From Mucilaginibacter terrigena (GTDB taxonomy: Bacteria; Bacteroidota; Bacteroidia; Sphingobacteriales; Sphingobacteriaceae), in contig NZ_SEWG01000002.1 of NCBI RefSeq assembly GCF_004168255.1, positions 730,484-794,483 of the forward strand: 64,000 bases of DNA, given 5' to 3'. Positions 52,954 through 61,562 of the stretch are shown here, piece after piece (within the stretch, counting starts at the first letter, position 1; each line of letters begins with the position of its first letter). The position numbers were made by a program, and so were the translations under genes. The notes below the pieces were generated by a model. The model ran no database searches. It saw nothing but the letters and a program-made list of their open reading frames with translations, and was not told the DNA's origin.

Positions 52954-54558
52954 ATGAAAAAATATATAAACAAGATAATTATCCTGCTTTTAACGGTTAC
53001 CACGGTGCTGGTTTCCTGTAAAAAGTTTGAAGATTTTGGTGACCTTAATACCGATCCAACCAAATCAAGCAACCTCGATCCGGTGAACCAATTGGTATTA
53101 ACCCAGTTGCGTTTCTCGGGCGAGTTGACCATTAACGAGCGTACAAGCATTATCATGACCATGCCGCTGGTACAGCAAATTGGCGGTGCCTATTATACCC
53201 GCTATGGTTTTGAATATGTAAAGAACAGGCAGTACATGTCTGAATTGTGGGAGCTTGGCTATCCTAACGATGTGCTGAATATTGTTGACGCTGTTGAGCG
53301 GTCTGCAAAAGACCCGCTTAAAAACAACCTTAACGCTATGTGCCGCATCATGAAAGTGTACATTTTTGCAAGGATGACAGACCTTTACGGCGATATCCCG
53401 TACAAACAAGCGGGTAAGGGATATTTATCGGGAGTTGTACGCCCCGAGTTTGACAGCCAGAAAGATATTTATGATGATTTCTTTAAAGAACTTACCGAGG
53501 CTTCGGCACAGTTAGATGCATCAAAGGATAATGTATCGGCAGATATATTTTACCAGGGTAATATTGCCGCGTGGAAAAAATTTGCCAACTCGTTACACCT
53601 GCGTTTAGCCATGAGGCTAAGCAAGATCGACCCGGATAAGGCAAAAGCCGAAGTGCAGGCAGCATACGCCGCAGGTGTATTTACCAGCGCCGATGATAAC
53701 TGTATTACCCGCCACGCCGATGTACAAAACAGCTATGCCGATATCCGTGGCAATGGTGTATCGGTTGCTATTAACCAATACCCTGATGAAGGCAGGCCGC
53801 GTATTTGCAACACTTTCCTGAAAGCGATGAGCGATGCCAACGACCCGCGTTTACAATATATTGCCCGCGATTATTGGGTTAACCCCGATAAACCATCTGA
53901 AAGGGTTGACGTTACCGAGCAGGTTAAAGCACAGGTTGGTATTATTGGCGTTGGCCCCGGTAAGTATAACTACGACGATTTCCTGGGTGCCATAAACGTT
54001 GACCTTGGCGGCGGCCGTATTGTACAGGTGCCAAACAATGGCCAAAAAGTACAGCTTGCCAACTGGATGATCACCAATGATGCGCCATACTTTCACATTA
54101 CTTATGCCGAAACAGAGCTTTTGTTGGCCGAAGCCAGCCAGAGATGGAGTTTAAGCCTGGGTGCTGATGCCAAAACGCATTTTGGTAACGGTGTTAGCGC
54201 TGCCATGAAACAGCTTGCCTTATTTAAAGGCGGGCCGGTTATTACCGATACGCAGATAGCGAACTTTAAAACTGATAACCCGCTTGCGCCCGGTGCCGAA
54301 TTAAAAGCGATTGACACGCAGCTTTGGATAGCCCTGCTTTTAAACGGCCCCGAAGCTTACGCCAACTGGCGCCGTACCGGTTTCCCGGTTTTAGCGCCTG
54401 CTATTACAGGCGAATCTACCGCTACAACCACGCCACGCAGGTTTGAATACCCGCTTACCGAAACTGAGCAGAATGCTACCAATATTAATAAAGCGATTGC
54501 CGCCATCCCCGGTGGTGTTGACGATTGGACAGCAAGGGTTTGGTGGGATAAGCAATAG
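52954..54558 (+). CDS. SusD/RagB-like lipoprotein (second locus)
   Basis: A 534-residue lipoprotein with lipobox TVLVSCKK (C22) followed by FEDFGDLNTDPT, the opening of the SusD-like_2 group. Further markers are YIFARMTDLYGDIPY, SLHLRLAMRLSKIDP and YAETELLLAEASQRW. It caps the STN-type SusC. The subtype is often found in loci for host or fungal glycans, but this does not decide the substrate. The gene ends in a short simple repeat (AATAATAATGATGATG) that runs into the next gene's start. Confidence 0.94.
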   Translation: MKKYINKIIILLLTVTTVLVSCKKFEDFGDLNTDPTKSSNLDPVNQLVLTQLRFSGELTINERTSIIMTMPLVQQIGGAYYTRYGFEYVKNRQYMSELWELGYPNDVLNIVDAVERSAKDPLKNNLNAMCRIMKVYIFARMTDLYGDIPYKQAGKGYLSGVVRPEFDSQKDIYDDFFKELTEASAQLDASKDNVSADIFYQGNIAAWKKFANSLHLRLAMRLSKIDPDKAKAEVQAAYAAGVFTSADDNCITRHADVQNSYADIRGNGVSVAINQYPDEGRPRICNTFLKAMSDANDPRLQYIARDYWVNPDKPSERVDVTEQVKAQVGIIGVGPGKYNYDDFLGAINVDLGGGRIVQVPNNGQKVQLANWMITNDAPYFHITYAETELLLAEASQRWSLSLGADAKTHFGNGVSAAMKQLALFKGGPVITDTQIANFKTDNPLAPGAELKAIDTQLWIALLLNGPEAYANWRRTGFPVLAPAITGESTATTTPRRFEYPLTETEQNATNINKAIAAIPGGVDDWTARVWWDKQ

Positions 54559-54566
54559 TAATAATA

Positions 54567-55589
54567 ATGATGATGAAGACGATGATGAGAAGGAATACCT
54601 GGTTGGCTATCTTAATGGTGGTGTTGATGTGCAGCTGTAAAAAGAGCGCGCGGTCTGAAGTTAAGATCAATGATGATAAAAAGCCTGTTGCTGCCGCATC
54701 CTTTAGGGTGATGGGTTACCTGCGCGAGTATAATGTTGTTGATGGCAGGGCCATACAATTCGACTTTAGCAAAATAACCCACCTTAATATTGCATTTATA
54801 AACCCTGATGCAGCAGGTAATTTTACTACGCTTAACGGTTTAACAGAGCTTGTTGCTGCTGCGCATGCCAAAAACGTAAAGGTTTTGGCATCAATAGGCG
54901 GCGGCCTTGCACCCGAGTATTATACCGACCTGATGTCGACAGGCGACAAACGGAATAAACTGGCAAACAGCCTTGCAGCTGTAGCAGACCAGTATAACCT
55001 GGATGGTATCGATATCGACTTGGAAGGCCACTTTGTTGATGGTAATTACGAAGCATTTGTTATTGCCGTTAAAGCCGCGCTTAAGCCTAAAGGTAAATTG
55101 CTTACCACAGCCATTGCAACGGTTTATGCAACGCAATACACTGATAAAGCGCTGGCACAGTTCGATTTTATCAACATCATGTCGTACGATAAAACTGGCC
55201 CCTGGAAACCCGAAAGGCCCGGTCAGCATTCGCCATATTCTATGGCAGTTGATGATCTGGACTACTGGGGCGGTACACGCGGTATAGCCAAAGAAAAACT
55301 TAGTCTTGGCCTGCCTTTTTATGGCTATGGTTTTGGCAGCGGCGTACCCGAAGATATGAGCTTTGCCGATATCCTTAAACAGTATCCCGGCTCGGCAGAT
55401 AAGGACGAGGTAACTGTTGCCGCGGGCGGCACCATGTATTACAACGGCGTACCAACCATTAAAAGCAAAACCACGCTGGCACTGCAAAAAGCGGGCGGTA
55501 TTATGGTATGGCAGCTTTTACAGGACGATGCCGGATCAAACTCGTTATTAAACACTATTGATGCCCTTGTAAAGGCAGCAAAAAAATAA
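54567..55589 (+). CDS. GH18 lipoprotein (endo-N-acetylglucosaminidase or chitinase type)
   Basis: A 340-residue surface lipoprotein (LMCSCKKS). It is a single GH18 barrel with the catalytic DxxDxDxE motif intact in LDGIDIDLEG: D146, D149, D151 and E153 as general acid. Size and simple architecture fit ENGase-like GH18 enzymes, which cut the GlcNAc-GlcNAc core of N-glycans, more than multi-domain chitinases. Several in-frame ATGs (54567-54573, 54582, 54585) make the exact start uncertain. It lies 8 bp after SusD. Confidence 0.87.
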   Translation: MMMKTMMRRNTWLAILMVVLMCSCKKSARSEVKINDDKKPVAAASFRVMGYLREYNVVDGRAIQFDFSKITHLNIAFINPDAAGNFTTLNGLTELVAAAHAKNVKVLASIGGGLAPEYYTDLMSTGDKRNKLANSLAAVADQYNLDGIDIDLEGHFVDGNYEAFVIAVKAALKPKGKLLTTAIATVYATQYTDKALAQFDFINIMSYDKTGPWKPERPGQHSPYSMAVDDLDYWGGTRGIAKEKLSLGLPFYGYGFGSGVPEDMSFADILKQYPGSADKDEVTVAAGGTMYYNGVPTIKSKTTLALQKAGGIMVWQLLQDDAGSNSLLNTIDALVKAAKK

Positions 55590-55622
55590 GGTATTGGATT
55601 ACAGAATTTTAAACATAAAAAA

Positions 55623-56963
55623 ATGAAAAAGATCTATCAAAAATTATCGTTCCTGCTTGTTTTGCTGGTGGTACTTACTGCCGGTTGCAAAAAAGATATT
55701 GCAAAGGAGCAGGAAGATGCCAACCCGCTTCAGCCCCGCATATTTGATATCCTAAGGCAGTTTTCGGGCGCGCAGGTTATCAGTTCGGGCGATACCGCCA
55801 AATTTACGGGTATCGAAATTACGCCCGCCGGTAAAGCCGATATCAGCTGGCAGGTGAACAATGTTGAAGTATCGAAAGAGAAAAAATTCAACTTCGCGCC
55901 AACCACCGGCGGCGAGTTTACTATTAAACTGAAGGTTACCTACAACGGCGATTCAACCGTTAGGAGCACCAAGGTATTGGTTAACCCAACTACCTACACT
56001 TTTAAACCTTACACCAAAATTGCGATGTCGTACCTTACCCAGGATGCTACCGCGGCTAACGTAAACTTTAACAATGTAACCCATATTACCTATAAAATTG
56101 GTTTGGTATCACCCGAAGGTGACCTGGATACATCACCGGGCGAAGCCGGCCAAAAGGCAAACGAACTTGTAGCAAGGGCGCACATTGCCGGTGTACCGGT
56201 AATTATGGGTATCAGCGGCAGGTTATCGGGCATCGATGGCTGGGCCATTTACGAAACCAACGATTTTGGTACCGCCATACGCGACCCGGCAAAACGTACA
56301 AAACTGATAGCCCTGGTAAAAGCATATGTTGCTGCCAAACGCATGGATGGTGTGGATATCATGATGACAGACATCAACTCGGGCAATGCGCCTGATAATA
56401 TCCACGCCATAGGCCCTTTCCTGACAGAGTTGAAAGCAGCATTGCCTGCTGATGCATTGGTTACCGTTACCGCTACAGTGAACTACCAGCATTGGGAGTA
56501 CCCTGATCTTTCTGCAGCAAGCTGGGTTAACCTGCACGCTTACGAAGATAACGGCCACATCGGCCCGGATGCGCCTGTAGGACAATCATCAAGCCTGCAA
56601 TTTATGAAGGATGGCGCCGCTATATGGCCAAACTTCCATTTACCTGCCAGTAAACTGGTTGTGGGTATGCCTGCATTTGGCTTACGTTACAACGCTTTAA
56701 ATCCGGCAGGTAATAACGAAAGCTGGGGATCGTACGATTACATGACCTACAAAGATATTTTAGCCGCCGACCCAACCGCTTTTGGTAAGGAGTATACAGA
56801 TAAATCGGGCAAGGGCGTGTATTATAACGGCGTTCCGCTGATCACTCAAAAAGCCCAGTACCTGCGGGATAATGGCTTTAAAGGCGGTTATTTATACGGC
56901 GGAGATTATGACACCCAGGATGCAAACTCGTTGATGTTAGCTTTATTTAACGGACTAAAATAA
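55623..56963 (+). CDS. GH18-like lipoprotein lacking catalytic residues, likely glycan binder
   Basis: A 446-residue lipoprotein (LTAGCKK, C22). Residues about 38-125 form an Ig/PKD-like domain (ITPAGKADISWQVNNVE). Residues about 128-446 are a GH18 barrel, but the catalytic strand reads MDGVDIMMTDINSG: D242 and D245 remain while the third Asp is M247 and the acid Glu is T249. It should not hydrolyse by the GH18 substrate-assisted route. Inactive GH18-like proteins serve as surface glycan-binding proteins in N-glycan loci, and its place after an active GH18 supports this. No frameshift is seen, so loss of activity appears maintained. Confidence 0.85.
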   Translation: MKKIYQKLSFLLVLLVVLTAGCKKDIAKEQEDANPLQPRIFDILRQFSGAQVISSGDTAKFTGIEITPAGKADISWQVNNVEVSKEKKFNFAPTTGGEFTIKLKVTYNGDSTVRSTKVLVNPTTYTFKPYTKIAMSYLTQDATAANVNFNNVTHITYKIGLVSPEGDLDTSPGEAGQKANELVARAHIAGVPVIMGISGRLSGIDGWAIYETNDFGTAIRDPAKRTKLIALVKAYVAAKRMDGVDIMMTDINSGNAPDNIHAIGPFLTELKAALPADALVTVTATVNYQHWEYPDLSAASWVNLHAYEDNGHIGPDAPVGQSSSLQFMKDGAAIWPNFHLPASKLVVGMPAFGLRYNALNPAGNNESWGSYDYMTYKDILAADPTAFGKEYTDKSGKGVYYNGVPLITQKAQYLRDNGFKGGYLYGGDYDTQDANSLMLALFNGLK

Positions 56964-56970
56964 CCCCCTG

Positions 56971-57702
56971 ATGAAAAAAATATATGCTTTTGCGTTTGCC
57001 CTTTTGCTGACTTACAGCTATGCCAACGCGCAGGTTAAAACCATTAAATGGAGTGGCTACACCTGGAATGTGAAAGAACCTGCCGAAGCTACCGGCCCGG
57101 GGCCAAACTTTTGGAGCAGCAGTAACGTATGGGTTGATGGCAGCGGCTGGCTGCACTTAAAGGTAAGCAAGAACGCTGCCAACGGCCGCTGGGAATGCGC
57201 CGAAGTGGCCAGTACCGAAAGCTTTGGAATGGGTACTTATCAATGGCAGATAGATGCCGATGTTGATAAGTTTGACAAGAACCTGGTGCTGGGCTTGTTT
57301 GATTACTCTGGTACCGATGCACGCGACGAGATAGATATTGAGTTTGCAAGATGGGGCAACAGCGCATACCCTAATTTAAACTACACGGTTTATCCCAAAG
57401 CGGGCGACCCGCCAAGGCATACCAGCTACTCAACCGAGTTTACATCGCCGAACGGTACTTATACCACCCACAGGTTTATCAGAACGGCCAATAGCGTTAC
57501 TTTTAAAACCCTGTACGGCCACATGAACGACGAACCGAGGGACAACCTTTTTCTGAGCAAAGAGTTCAAGAGCCCGTCGGTATCTATCAGCAGTGTGAAC
57601 ATGCCGGTGCTGTTAAACCTTTGGTTGTTTAAAGGCCAGGCCCCAACAGACGATAAACCGTTCGAGGTGGTGATCCACAGCTTTAAGTTTACCCCGCAAT
57701 AA
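56971..57702 (+). CDS. Exported GH16-family glycoside hydrolase
   Basis: A 243-residue exported protein with signal MKKIYAFAFALLLTYSYANAQ. The beta-jelly-roll domain has the GH16 active-site strand RDEIDIEFARWGN, with E120, D122 and E124. The motif without the inserted residue fits lichenase, xyloglucan-type and O-glycanase subgroups better than classical laminarinases. It starts 7 bp after the GH18-like gene and is the last gene of the operon, followed by a terminator. Substrate open: beta-glucan, or galactosyl-GlcNAc chains if the locus targets glycoproteins. Confidence 0.85.
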   Translation: MKKIYAFAFALLLTYSYANAQVKTIKWSGYTWNVKEPAEATGPGPNFWSSSNVWVDGSGWLHLKVSKNAANGRWECAEVASTESFGMGTYQWQIDADVDKFDKNLVLGLFDYSGTDARDEIDIEFARWGNSAYPNLNYTVYPKAGDPPRHTSYSTEFTSPNGTYTTHRFIRTANSVTFKTLYGHMNDEPRDNLFLSKEFKSPSVSISSVNMPVLLNLWLFKGQAPTDDKPFEVVIHSFKFTPQ

Positions 57703-57710
57703 ACAATGAA

Positions 57711-57738
57711 GGTCCCGGTGAACAGCCGGGATCTTTTT
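57711..57738 (+). terminator. Rho-independent terminator of the second utilisation locus
   Basis: GGTCCCGG, loop TGAACAG, CCGGGATC, then TTTTT. The stem is 8 bp with one G-U pair. Confidence 0.87.
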
Positions 57739-57831
57739 AAACTTTATTTTTGATTTAATGGTGTCGCTATATTGTCAGTAGTTTAAATATCAAATTGCTT
57801 AATATGAGGTTGTTGTAAAAAAGTGTGGCAT

Positions 57832-57909
57832 ATGTGCAATCGTGAACGTGAACATTTGGGGCATGATATAAGCGGATTCGATCAAATAAAAAACCCTTTA
57901 TACAAATAG
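57832..57909 (+). CDS. Possible 25-residue small protein
   Basis: ATG-initiated frame starting MCNREREHLGHDISG and ending NPLYK. It is supported only by the strong terminator 22 bp downstream. There is no ribosome site of note and no recognised family. It may be non-coding. Confidence 0.2.
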   Translation: MCNREREHLGHDISGFDQIKNPLYK

Positions 57910-57931
57910 CAGATTGTTGATTATTTATATT

Positions 57932-57961
57932 ACCCGGTTGCAAATTGCAGCCGGGTTTTTT
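57932..57961 (+). terminator. Strong orphan Rho-independent terminator
   Basis: ACCCGGTTGCA, loop AAT, TGCAGCCGGGT, then a run of T. The stem is 11 bp with one U-G pair. No annotated gene lies between it and the previous terminator. It ends 58 bp before the DUF885 start, so it could be an attenuator or the end of a small RNA. Confidence 0.82.
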
Positions 57962-58018
57962 GTTAGGGTCAGCAGTAACAATTGATTTAGCCGGGTGTCT
58001 CAATACAAAACCCTCGCA

Positions 58019-59308
58019 ATGAAGTTTTACAGCGCTTTTATCGGGATGCTCTTTGCTTTTAGCCTTGCCATGGCGCAGGGTGATTTTAAAACTTTTTCGG
58101 CCCGCTTTGTGAGCGGCTACAACAGCCTGCATATCCCACAGCTTGAGCTAAGTTATGAAAGCCAGTTGCAGCATATCCCATCGTTAGCCGCGGTAAAAAA
58201 GCAGCAGGTTTTTTTCAGCAGGATAAAACAAGGCCTCAAGCAATTCGACCTGCAAAAGCTAACCGCAAACCAAACCACCGATTACCAGCTTATCCAATAC
58301 GAAACAGACCTGAACCTTACCCGCATCGATCTTGAACTTAAATGGATAGCCGTAAACGCGAAAGTTACTACCAACGGTATCTACAATATTCCCAATGGCA
58401 AAGAATGGTATAAATATCTCATTAAAAGATGGGTTAACGATGATATTACTCCCGACGCCGTTTACAAATTCGGGTTGAGCGAAGTTGAAATCGCCAATAA
58501 ACAAATAGAGGCTATCCGCAAGGAAACCGGCCTTAGCGATGCAGCATTTTATAAACACCTAAACGATTCATCGTTTTATATTACAGATCCCGCGCAAATT
58601 CAGCAGACCTTTGAGCAAACCAGGAAGGTGGTGATGCAAAACCTGCCTAAACTGTTCAGCAATACCAATATCCCGCAGGTGCAAATCAGAAAAGGAAATA
58701 GCGAACGACTGGCGCAAACGCCGGGTTATTACGATTCGGATGTTTTTTATTATAACAGCTTTAATAACCATGTAAACAAACGGCAGGTAGATTGGCTTTT
58801 TCTGCACGAGGCAGTTCCGGGTCACCATTACCAGTCGTCTGTATTAGGGCAGGCGAAGGTTTCTGATGTGCAAAACCTATTTTACTACATGGGCTTTGCC
58901 GAAGGCTGGGGCGCTTACGCGGAAGAATACGGCAGAGAATTGGGGCTTTACAAAACCCCGTACGACAGGCTTGGCAAATGGGAGTGGGGGATAGTCCGAT
59001 CCATAAGGCTCCCTATTGACGTGGGTATAAACTACTACGGCTGGACGGATGAGCAGGCGTTAACCTTCTGGAAAAAATACATCAAAGGGCAGGATGATAT
59101 CGCCCTGCGCGAGATCCGGCGTGTGCGCCGCTGGCCGGCACAGGTAATTACCTACAAGCACGGCGCCGCCAAAATAATGGAGTGGAAAACCGAATTGATG
59201 AAAAAACAAGGCAGCCGGTTTGATATCAAAGATTTTCATAATAGGGTACTATCCCATGGCTCGCTGCCTTTTTTTATGATACGGGAAAATGTGTTTGATG
59301 ATAAATAA
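58019..59308 (+). CDS. DUF885-family exported metallopeptidase-like protein
   Basis: A 429-residue protein; the ATG at 58019 gives a clean signal peptide (LFAFSLAMAQ) and is preferred over an in-frame GTG at 57995. The zinc motif HEAVPGHHYQ (H263, E264, H269) is the DUF885 hallmark, with DWLFLHEA before it and the distal FAEGWGAYAEEYG acidic motif after it. It is shorter than typical DUF885 proteins (about 550-600 residues), lacking part of the N-terminal helical region. Probable periplasmic peptidase; the substrate is unknown. Confidence 0.85.
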   Translation: MKFYSAFIGMLFAFSLAMAQGDFKTFSARFVSGYNSLHIPQLELSYESQLQHIPSLAAVKKQQVFFSRIKQGLKQFDLQKLTANQTTDYQLIQYETDLNLTRIDLELKWIAVNAKVTTNGIYNIPNGKEWYKYLIKRWVNDDITPDAVYKFGLSEVEIANKQIEAIRKETGLSDAAFYKHLNDSSFYITDPAQIQQTFEQTRKVVMQNLPKLFSNTNIPQVQIRKGNSERLAQTPGYYDSDVFYYNSFNNHVNKRQVDWLFLHEAVPGHHYQSSVLGQAKVSDVQNLFYYMGFAEGWGAYAEEYGRELGLYKTPYDRLGKWEWGIVRSIRLPIDVGINYYGWTDEQALTFWKKYIKGQDDIALREIRRVRRWPAQVITYKHGAAKIMEWKTELMKKQGSRFDIKDFHNRVLSHGSLPFFMIRENVFDDK

Positions 59309-59326
59309 TTTTATTTTCAGTAATTA

Positions 59327-59355
59327 TTGAAAGTTTAGAATTTGTTTTATATTTG
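59327..59355 (+). promoter_or_regulatory. Bacteroidota-type promoter of the small membrane-protein gene
   Basis: TTG at 59327-59329, an 18-bp spacer, TATATTTG at 59348-59355. The predicted start near 59362 lies 16 bp upstream of the ATG at 59378. Confidence 0.6.
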
Positions 59356-59377
59356 TACTGTATTAACAGCAGTGCAG

Positions 59378-59803
59378 ATGGATAACTTTCAATTAAATAT
59401 AACGTACTTAATTCAAATAGCAGGTTTGGCGCAAATAGTATTGGTGTTTGGCAGCCTGGCCGTACCTCGAATACTAAACTGGAGCGCCGAACTCGCCAAA
59501 TTGCAGCCCCTGATCAAACAAATGTTTTGGACCTACGCGGCATATATTTTGGTAATAAATCTTTGCTTTGGCCTGGTATCCCTGCTGGCGTATAAGGATC
59601 TGCTTAATGGTTCGTTACTTGCAACTCTGGTCACCGCATTCATAGCCGTTTATTGGATCTCGCGGGTGCTTATTCAATTCTTTTATTTCGACAGGAAAGG
59701 TTTCCCGACAGGTAAGTGGCACACATTTGCAGAAGTGTTGCTGGTATCATTATTTATTTCCCTAAGCATGGTTTATAGTTATGCTTTTTATCATAACCTT
59801 TAA
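59378..59803 (+). CDS. Small four-helix membrane protein
   Basis: A 141-residue protein with about four hydrophobic segments (ITYLIQIAGLAQIVLVFGSLAV first). The ATG at 59378 is supported by the promoter just upstream; a possible earlier start at 59342 lies inside the promoter. No family was recognised. It lies 5 bp before the acyltransferase-like gene and may form a complex with it. Confidence 0.72.
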   Translation: MDNFQLNITYLIQIAGLAQIVLVFGSLAVPRILNWSAELAKLQPLIKQMFWTYAAYILVINLCFGLVSLLAYKDLLNGSLLATLVTAFIAVYWISRVLIQFFYFDRKGFPTGKWHTFAEVLLVSLFISLSMVYSYAFYHNL

Positions 59804-59808
59804 CAATT

Positions 59809-60786
59809 ATGAGTGCGCAGCTTATTTATCACCTTATCTGTTTTGCCTTAGTAAATCTTGTGATGATTTTGGCAGGGTACCTGTTTCTAAAACATAAACA
59901 GGTTTTGTCAGGCTGGCTGATGCTTGTGATAAGTATCCTGTTGATATACCTTCTGTTCCAGAACGAGCATTCAATTATGCGTATGCTGACCATCATAGCA
60001 ACTACCTTCACTGGCATGAAAGTGATATCGGTAACACAGGGCTACCGTAATAAGCCGCTTACACTTACTTTTAAACAGTGGGTTGTTTACGCCATTGGCT
60101 GGGTAGGCATGCGCGCCGAACCATTTGAAACGCTTGGCGGCAGGCCCCTGCCAAATGCCTGGCCAATGGTAAGGTTTGGCATAAGCCGGGTAGTGCTTGG
60201 TGGCTTGCTTATTTTATTGGCGCATATATTAGTCAACCAGCATTTTGATAGCAGGCTTACCTACATAACCGTAAGCGCCATATTACTTGTAGGATTGAGC
60301 CTGGTGCTGCATTTTGGCTTGTTGGGCATCAGCGCGGGGATGTGGCGTTTTTCGGGCGTTAATACTTATTACCTGTTTCGGCAGCCGGCAAAGGCCCTTA
60401 GCCTTACCGAACTTTGGAGCAAACGCTGGAACATCGCCTTTAGCGAAATGACCTCGGTTGCTATCTTCCGCCCGTTAAAAAGCAGGGTAGGGAGCGGAGC
60501 GGCGCTTATGGCGGCCTTTATATTCTCGGGCTTACTGCACGAACTTGCTTTGAGTGTACCCGTAAGTAGCGGCTATGGCTTACCAACCCTTTATTTTACT
60601 ATCCAGGGCTTGTTGGTATTGGTCGAAAAGATGCTGGTACTAAAAAGGATCACCCTTTTCCAAAACAAAATAATTGCGCGTATCTGGGTATTCTTTTGGC
60701 TGGTTGTGCCCATGCCCTTACTGTTCCACAGGCAGTTTTTAAAGCTGGTGGTGTGGCCGCTGGCCGGATTAATATCTCCATTATAA
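59809..60786 (+). CDS. MBOAT/wax-synthase-like membrane acyltransferase
   Basis: A 325-residue, roughly eight-helix membrane protein. LWSKRWNIAFSEM and FIFSGLLHELAL match the wax-synthase/MBOAT pattern in which the buried His (in LLHE) is catalytic and an RWN motif precedes it. Family members transfer acyl groups from acyl-CoA to alcohols. It starts 5 bp after a small membrane-protein gene. The product could be a wax ester or acylated lipid; no further genes for such a pathway are seen here. Confidence 0.78.
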   Translation: MSAQLIYHLICFALVNLVMILAGYLFLKHKQVLSGWLMLVISILLIYLLFQNEHSIMRMLTIIATTFTGMKVISVTQGYRNKPLTLTFKQWVVYAIGWVGMRAEPFETLGGRPLPNAWPMVRFGISRVVLGGLLILLAHILVNQHFDSRLTYITVSAILLVGLSLVLHFGLLGISAGMWRFSGVNTYYLFRQPAKALSLTELWSKRWNIAFSEMTSVAIFRPLKSRVGSGAALMAAFIFSGLLHELALSVPVSSGYGLPTLYFTIQGLLVLVEKMLVLKRITLFQNKIIARIWVFFWLVVPMPLLFHRQFLKLVVWPLAGLISPL

Positions 60787-60803
60787 AAACCTTCAAAAAT
60801 TAT

Positions 60804-60811
60804 TAGCTTTG
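60804..60811 (+). promoter_or_regulatory. Candidate -7 box before the MazG-like gene
   Basis: TAGCTTTG fits TAnnTTTG and lies 35 bp upstream of the start codon. No clear -33 box. Confidence 0.35.
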
Positions 60812-60845
60812 GGTTAATCATTAACACTTATTAAGCTATTATAAC

Positions 60846-61313
60846 ATGCAGGAAGCTTCTCCGTTAAACCAGGTTGCCGAATTTCATAAAACCTTTAAAC
60901 ACCCCGTTTTAGATACACCCACCATCCCTTCACAAGCACGCTGCGACCTGCGGGTTGCCCTTTTGGCCGAAGAAGTAAAAGAGCTTCAGGAAGCTATTGC
61001 CGATAATAACCTGGTTGAAATTGCCGATGCACTTTGCGATATCCAGTACGTACTTGCCGGTGCCATTCTTGAGTTTGGCCTGGGCGAAAAATTTAAGGCT
61101 TTATTTGACGAGGTGCACCGCTCTAACATGAGCAAGGCTTGTAACTCGGTAGAAGAGGCAAACCAAACCATAGCCCACTACCTGCAAAAGGACGGCAGTG
61201 AAGCGCATTATAAGGAAGAGGAATCGAAGTTTTTAGTTTTCCGCACGGCGGATAACAAGACACTCAAATCCATCAACTATTCGCCGGCAGACCTAAAGGG
61301 GTTGTTGTTATAA
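60846..61313 (+). CDS. MazG-like nucleoside triphosphate pyrophosphohydrolase
   Basis: A 155-residue all-alpha NTP pyrophosphatase. LLAEEVKELQEAI gives the EExxE half-motif (E42, E43, E46) and EIADALCDIQYVLAG gives the D61/D65 metal ligands. The C-terminal 50 residues (KEEESKFLVFRTADNKTLKS) are an extra beta part seen in the phage and Bacteroidota versions. It probably hydrolyses non-canonical NTPs or dNTPs in the cytosol. It stands alone with its own promoter-like box. Confidence 0.86.
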   Translation: MQEASPLNQVAEFHKTFKHPVLDTPTIPSQARCDLRVALLAEEVKELQEAIADNNLVEIADALCDIQYVLAGAILEFGLGEKFKALFDEVHRSNMSKACNSVEEANQTIAHYLQKDGSEAHYKEEESKFLVFRTADNKTLKSINYSPADLKGLLL

Positions 61314-61380
61314 CTTTATATATTTATTGCTCAATAATTTCATAATATTTATAACAACACGATAAATTAATACACTTATA

Positions 61381-61412
61381 TAAAGCCTTTCAGATGCATC
61401 TGGAAGGCTTTA
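61381..61412. terminator. 32-bp near-perfect palindrome, possible bidirectional terminator
   Basis: TAAAGCCTTTCAGATG followed by its complement with one T/G position. It lies 68 bp after the MazG-like gene. The T tract is poor on the plus strand, so termination is uncertain. Confidence 0.5.
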
Positions 61413-61562
61413 CTGTTTATTATACCTTCAGAAAAGCATATGCTGGGTTTTTAAAAAAGTATTGCGTTATGTGATTGCAATTATTAAATAAATATTATAG
61501 TATATTTAAATAATATTATTTCCAATTCCCCCGTAAAGCAACACTTAAAAAACGCAGTAAAA

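Larger units (their letters stand above)
57703..58018 (+). other. Intergenic region with two terminators and a small ORF
   Basis: This 316-bp gap begins with the operon terminator. It then holds a 25-codon ORF (57832-57909) and a second, very strong terminator (57932-57961). The layout suggests an independent short transcript between the two terminators. No TAnnTTTG box was found. Confidence 0.5.
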
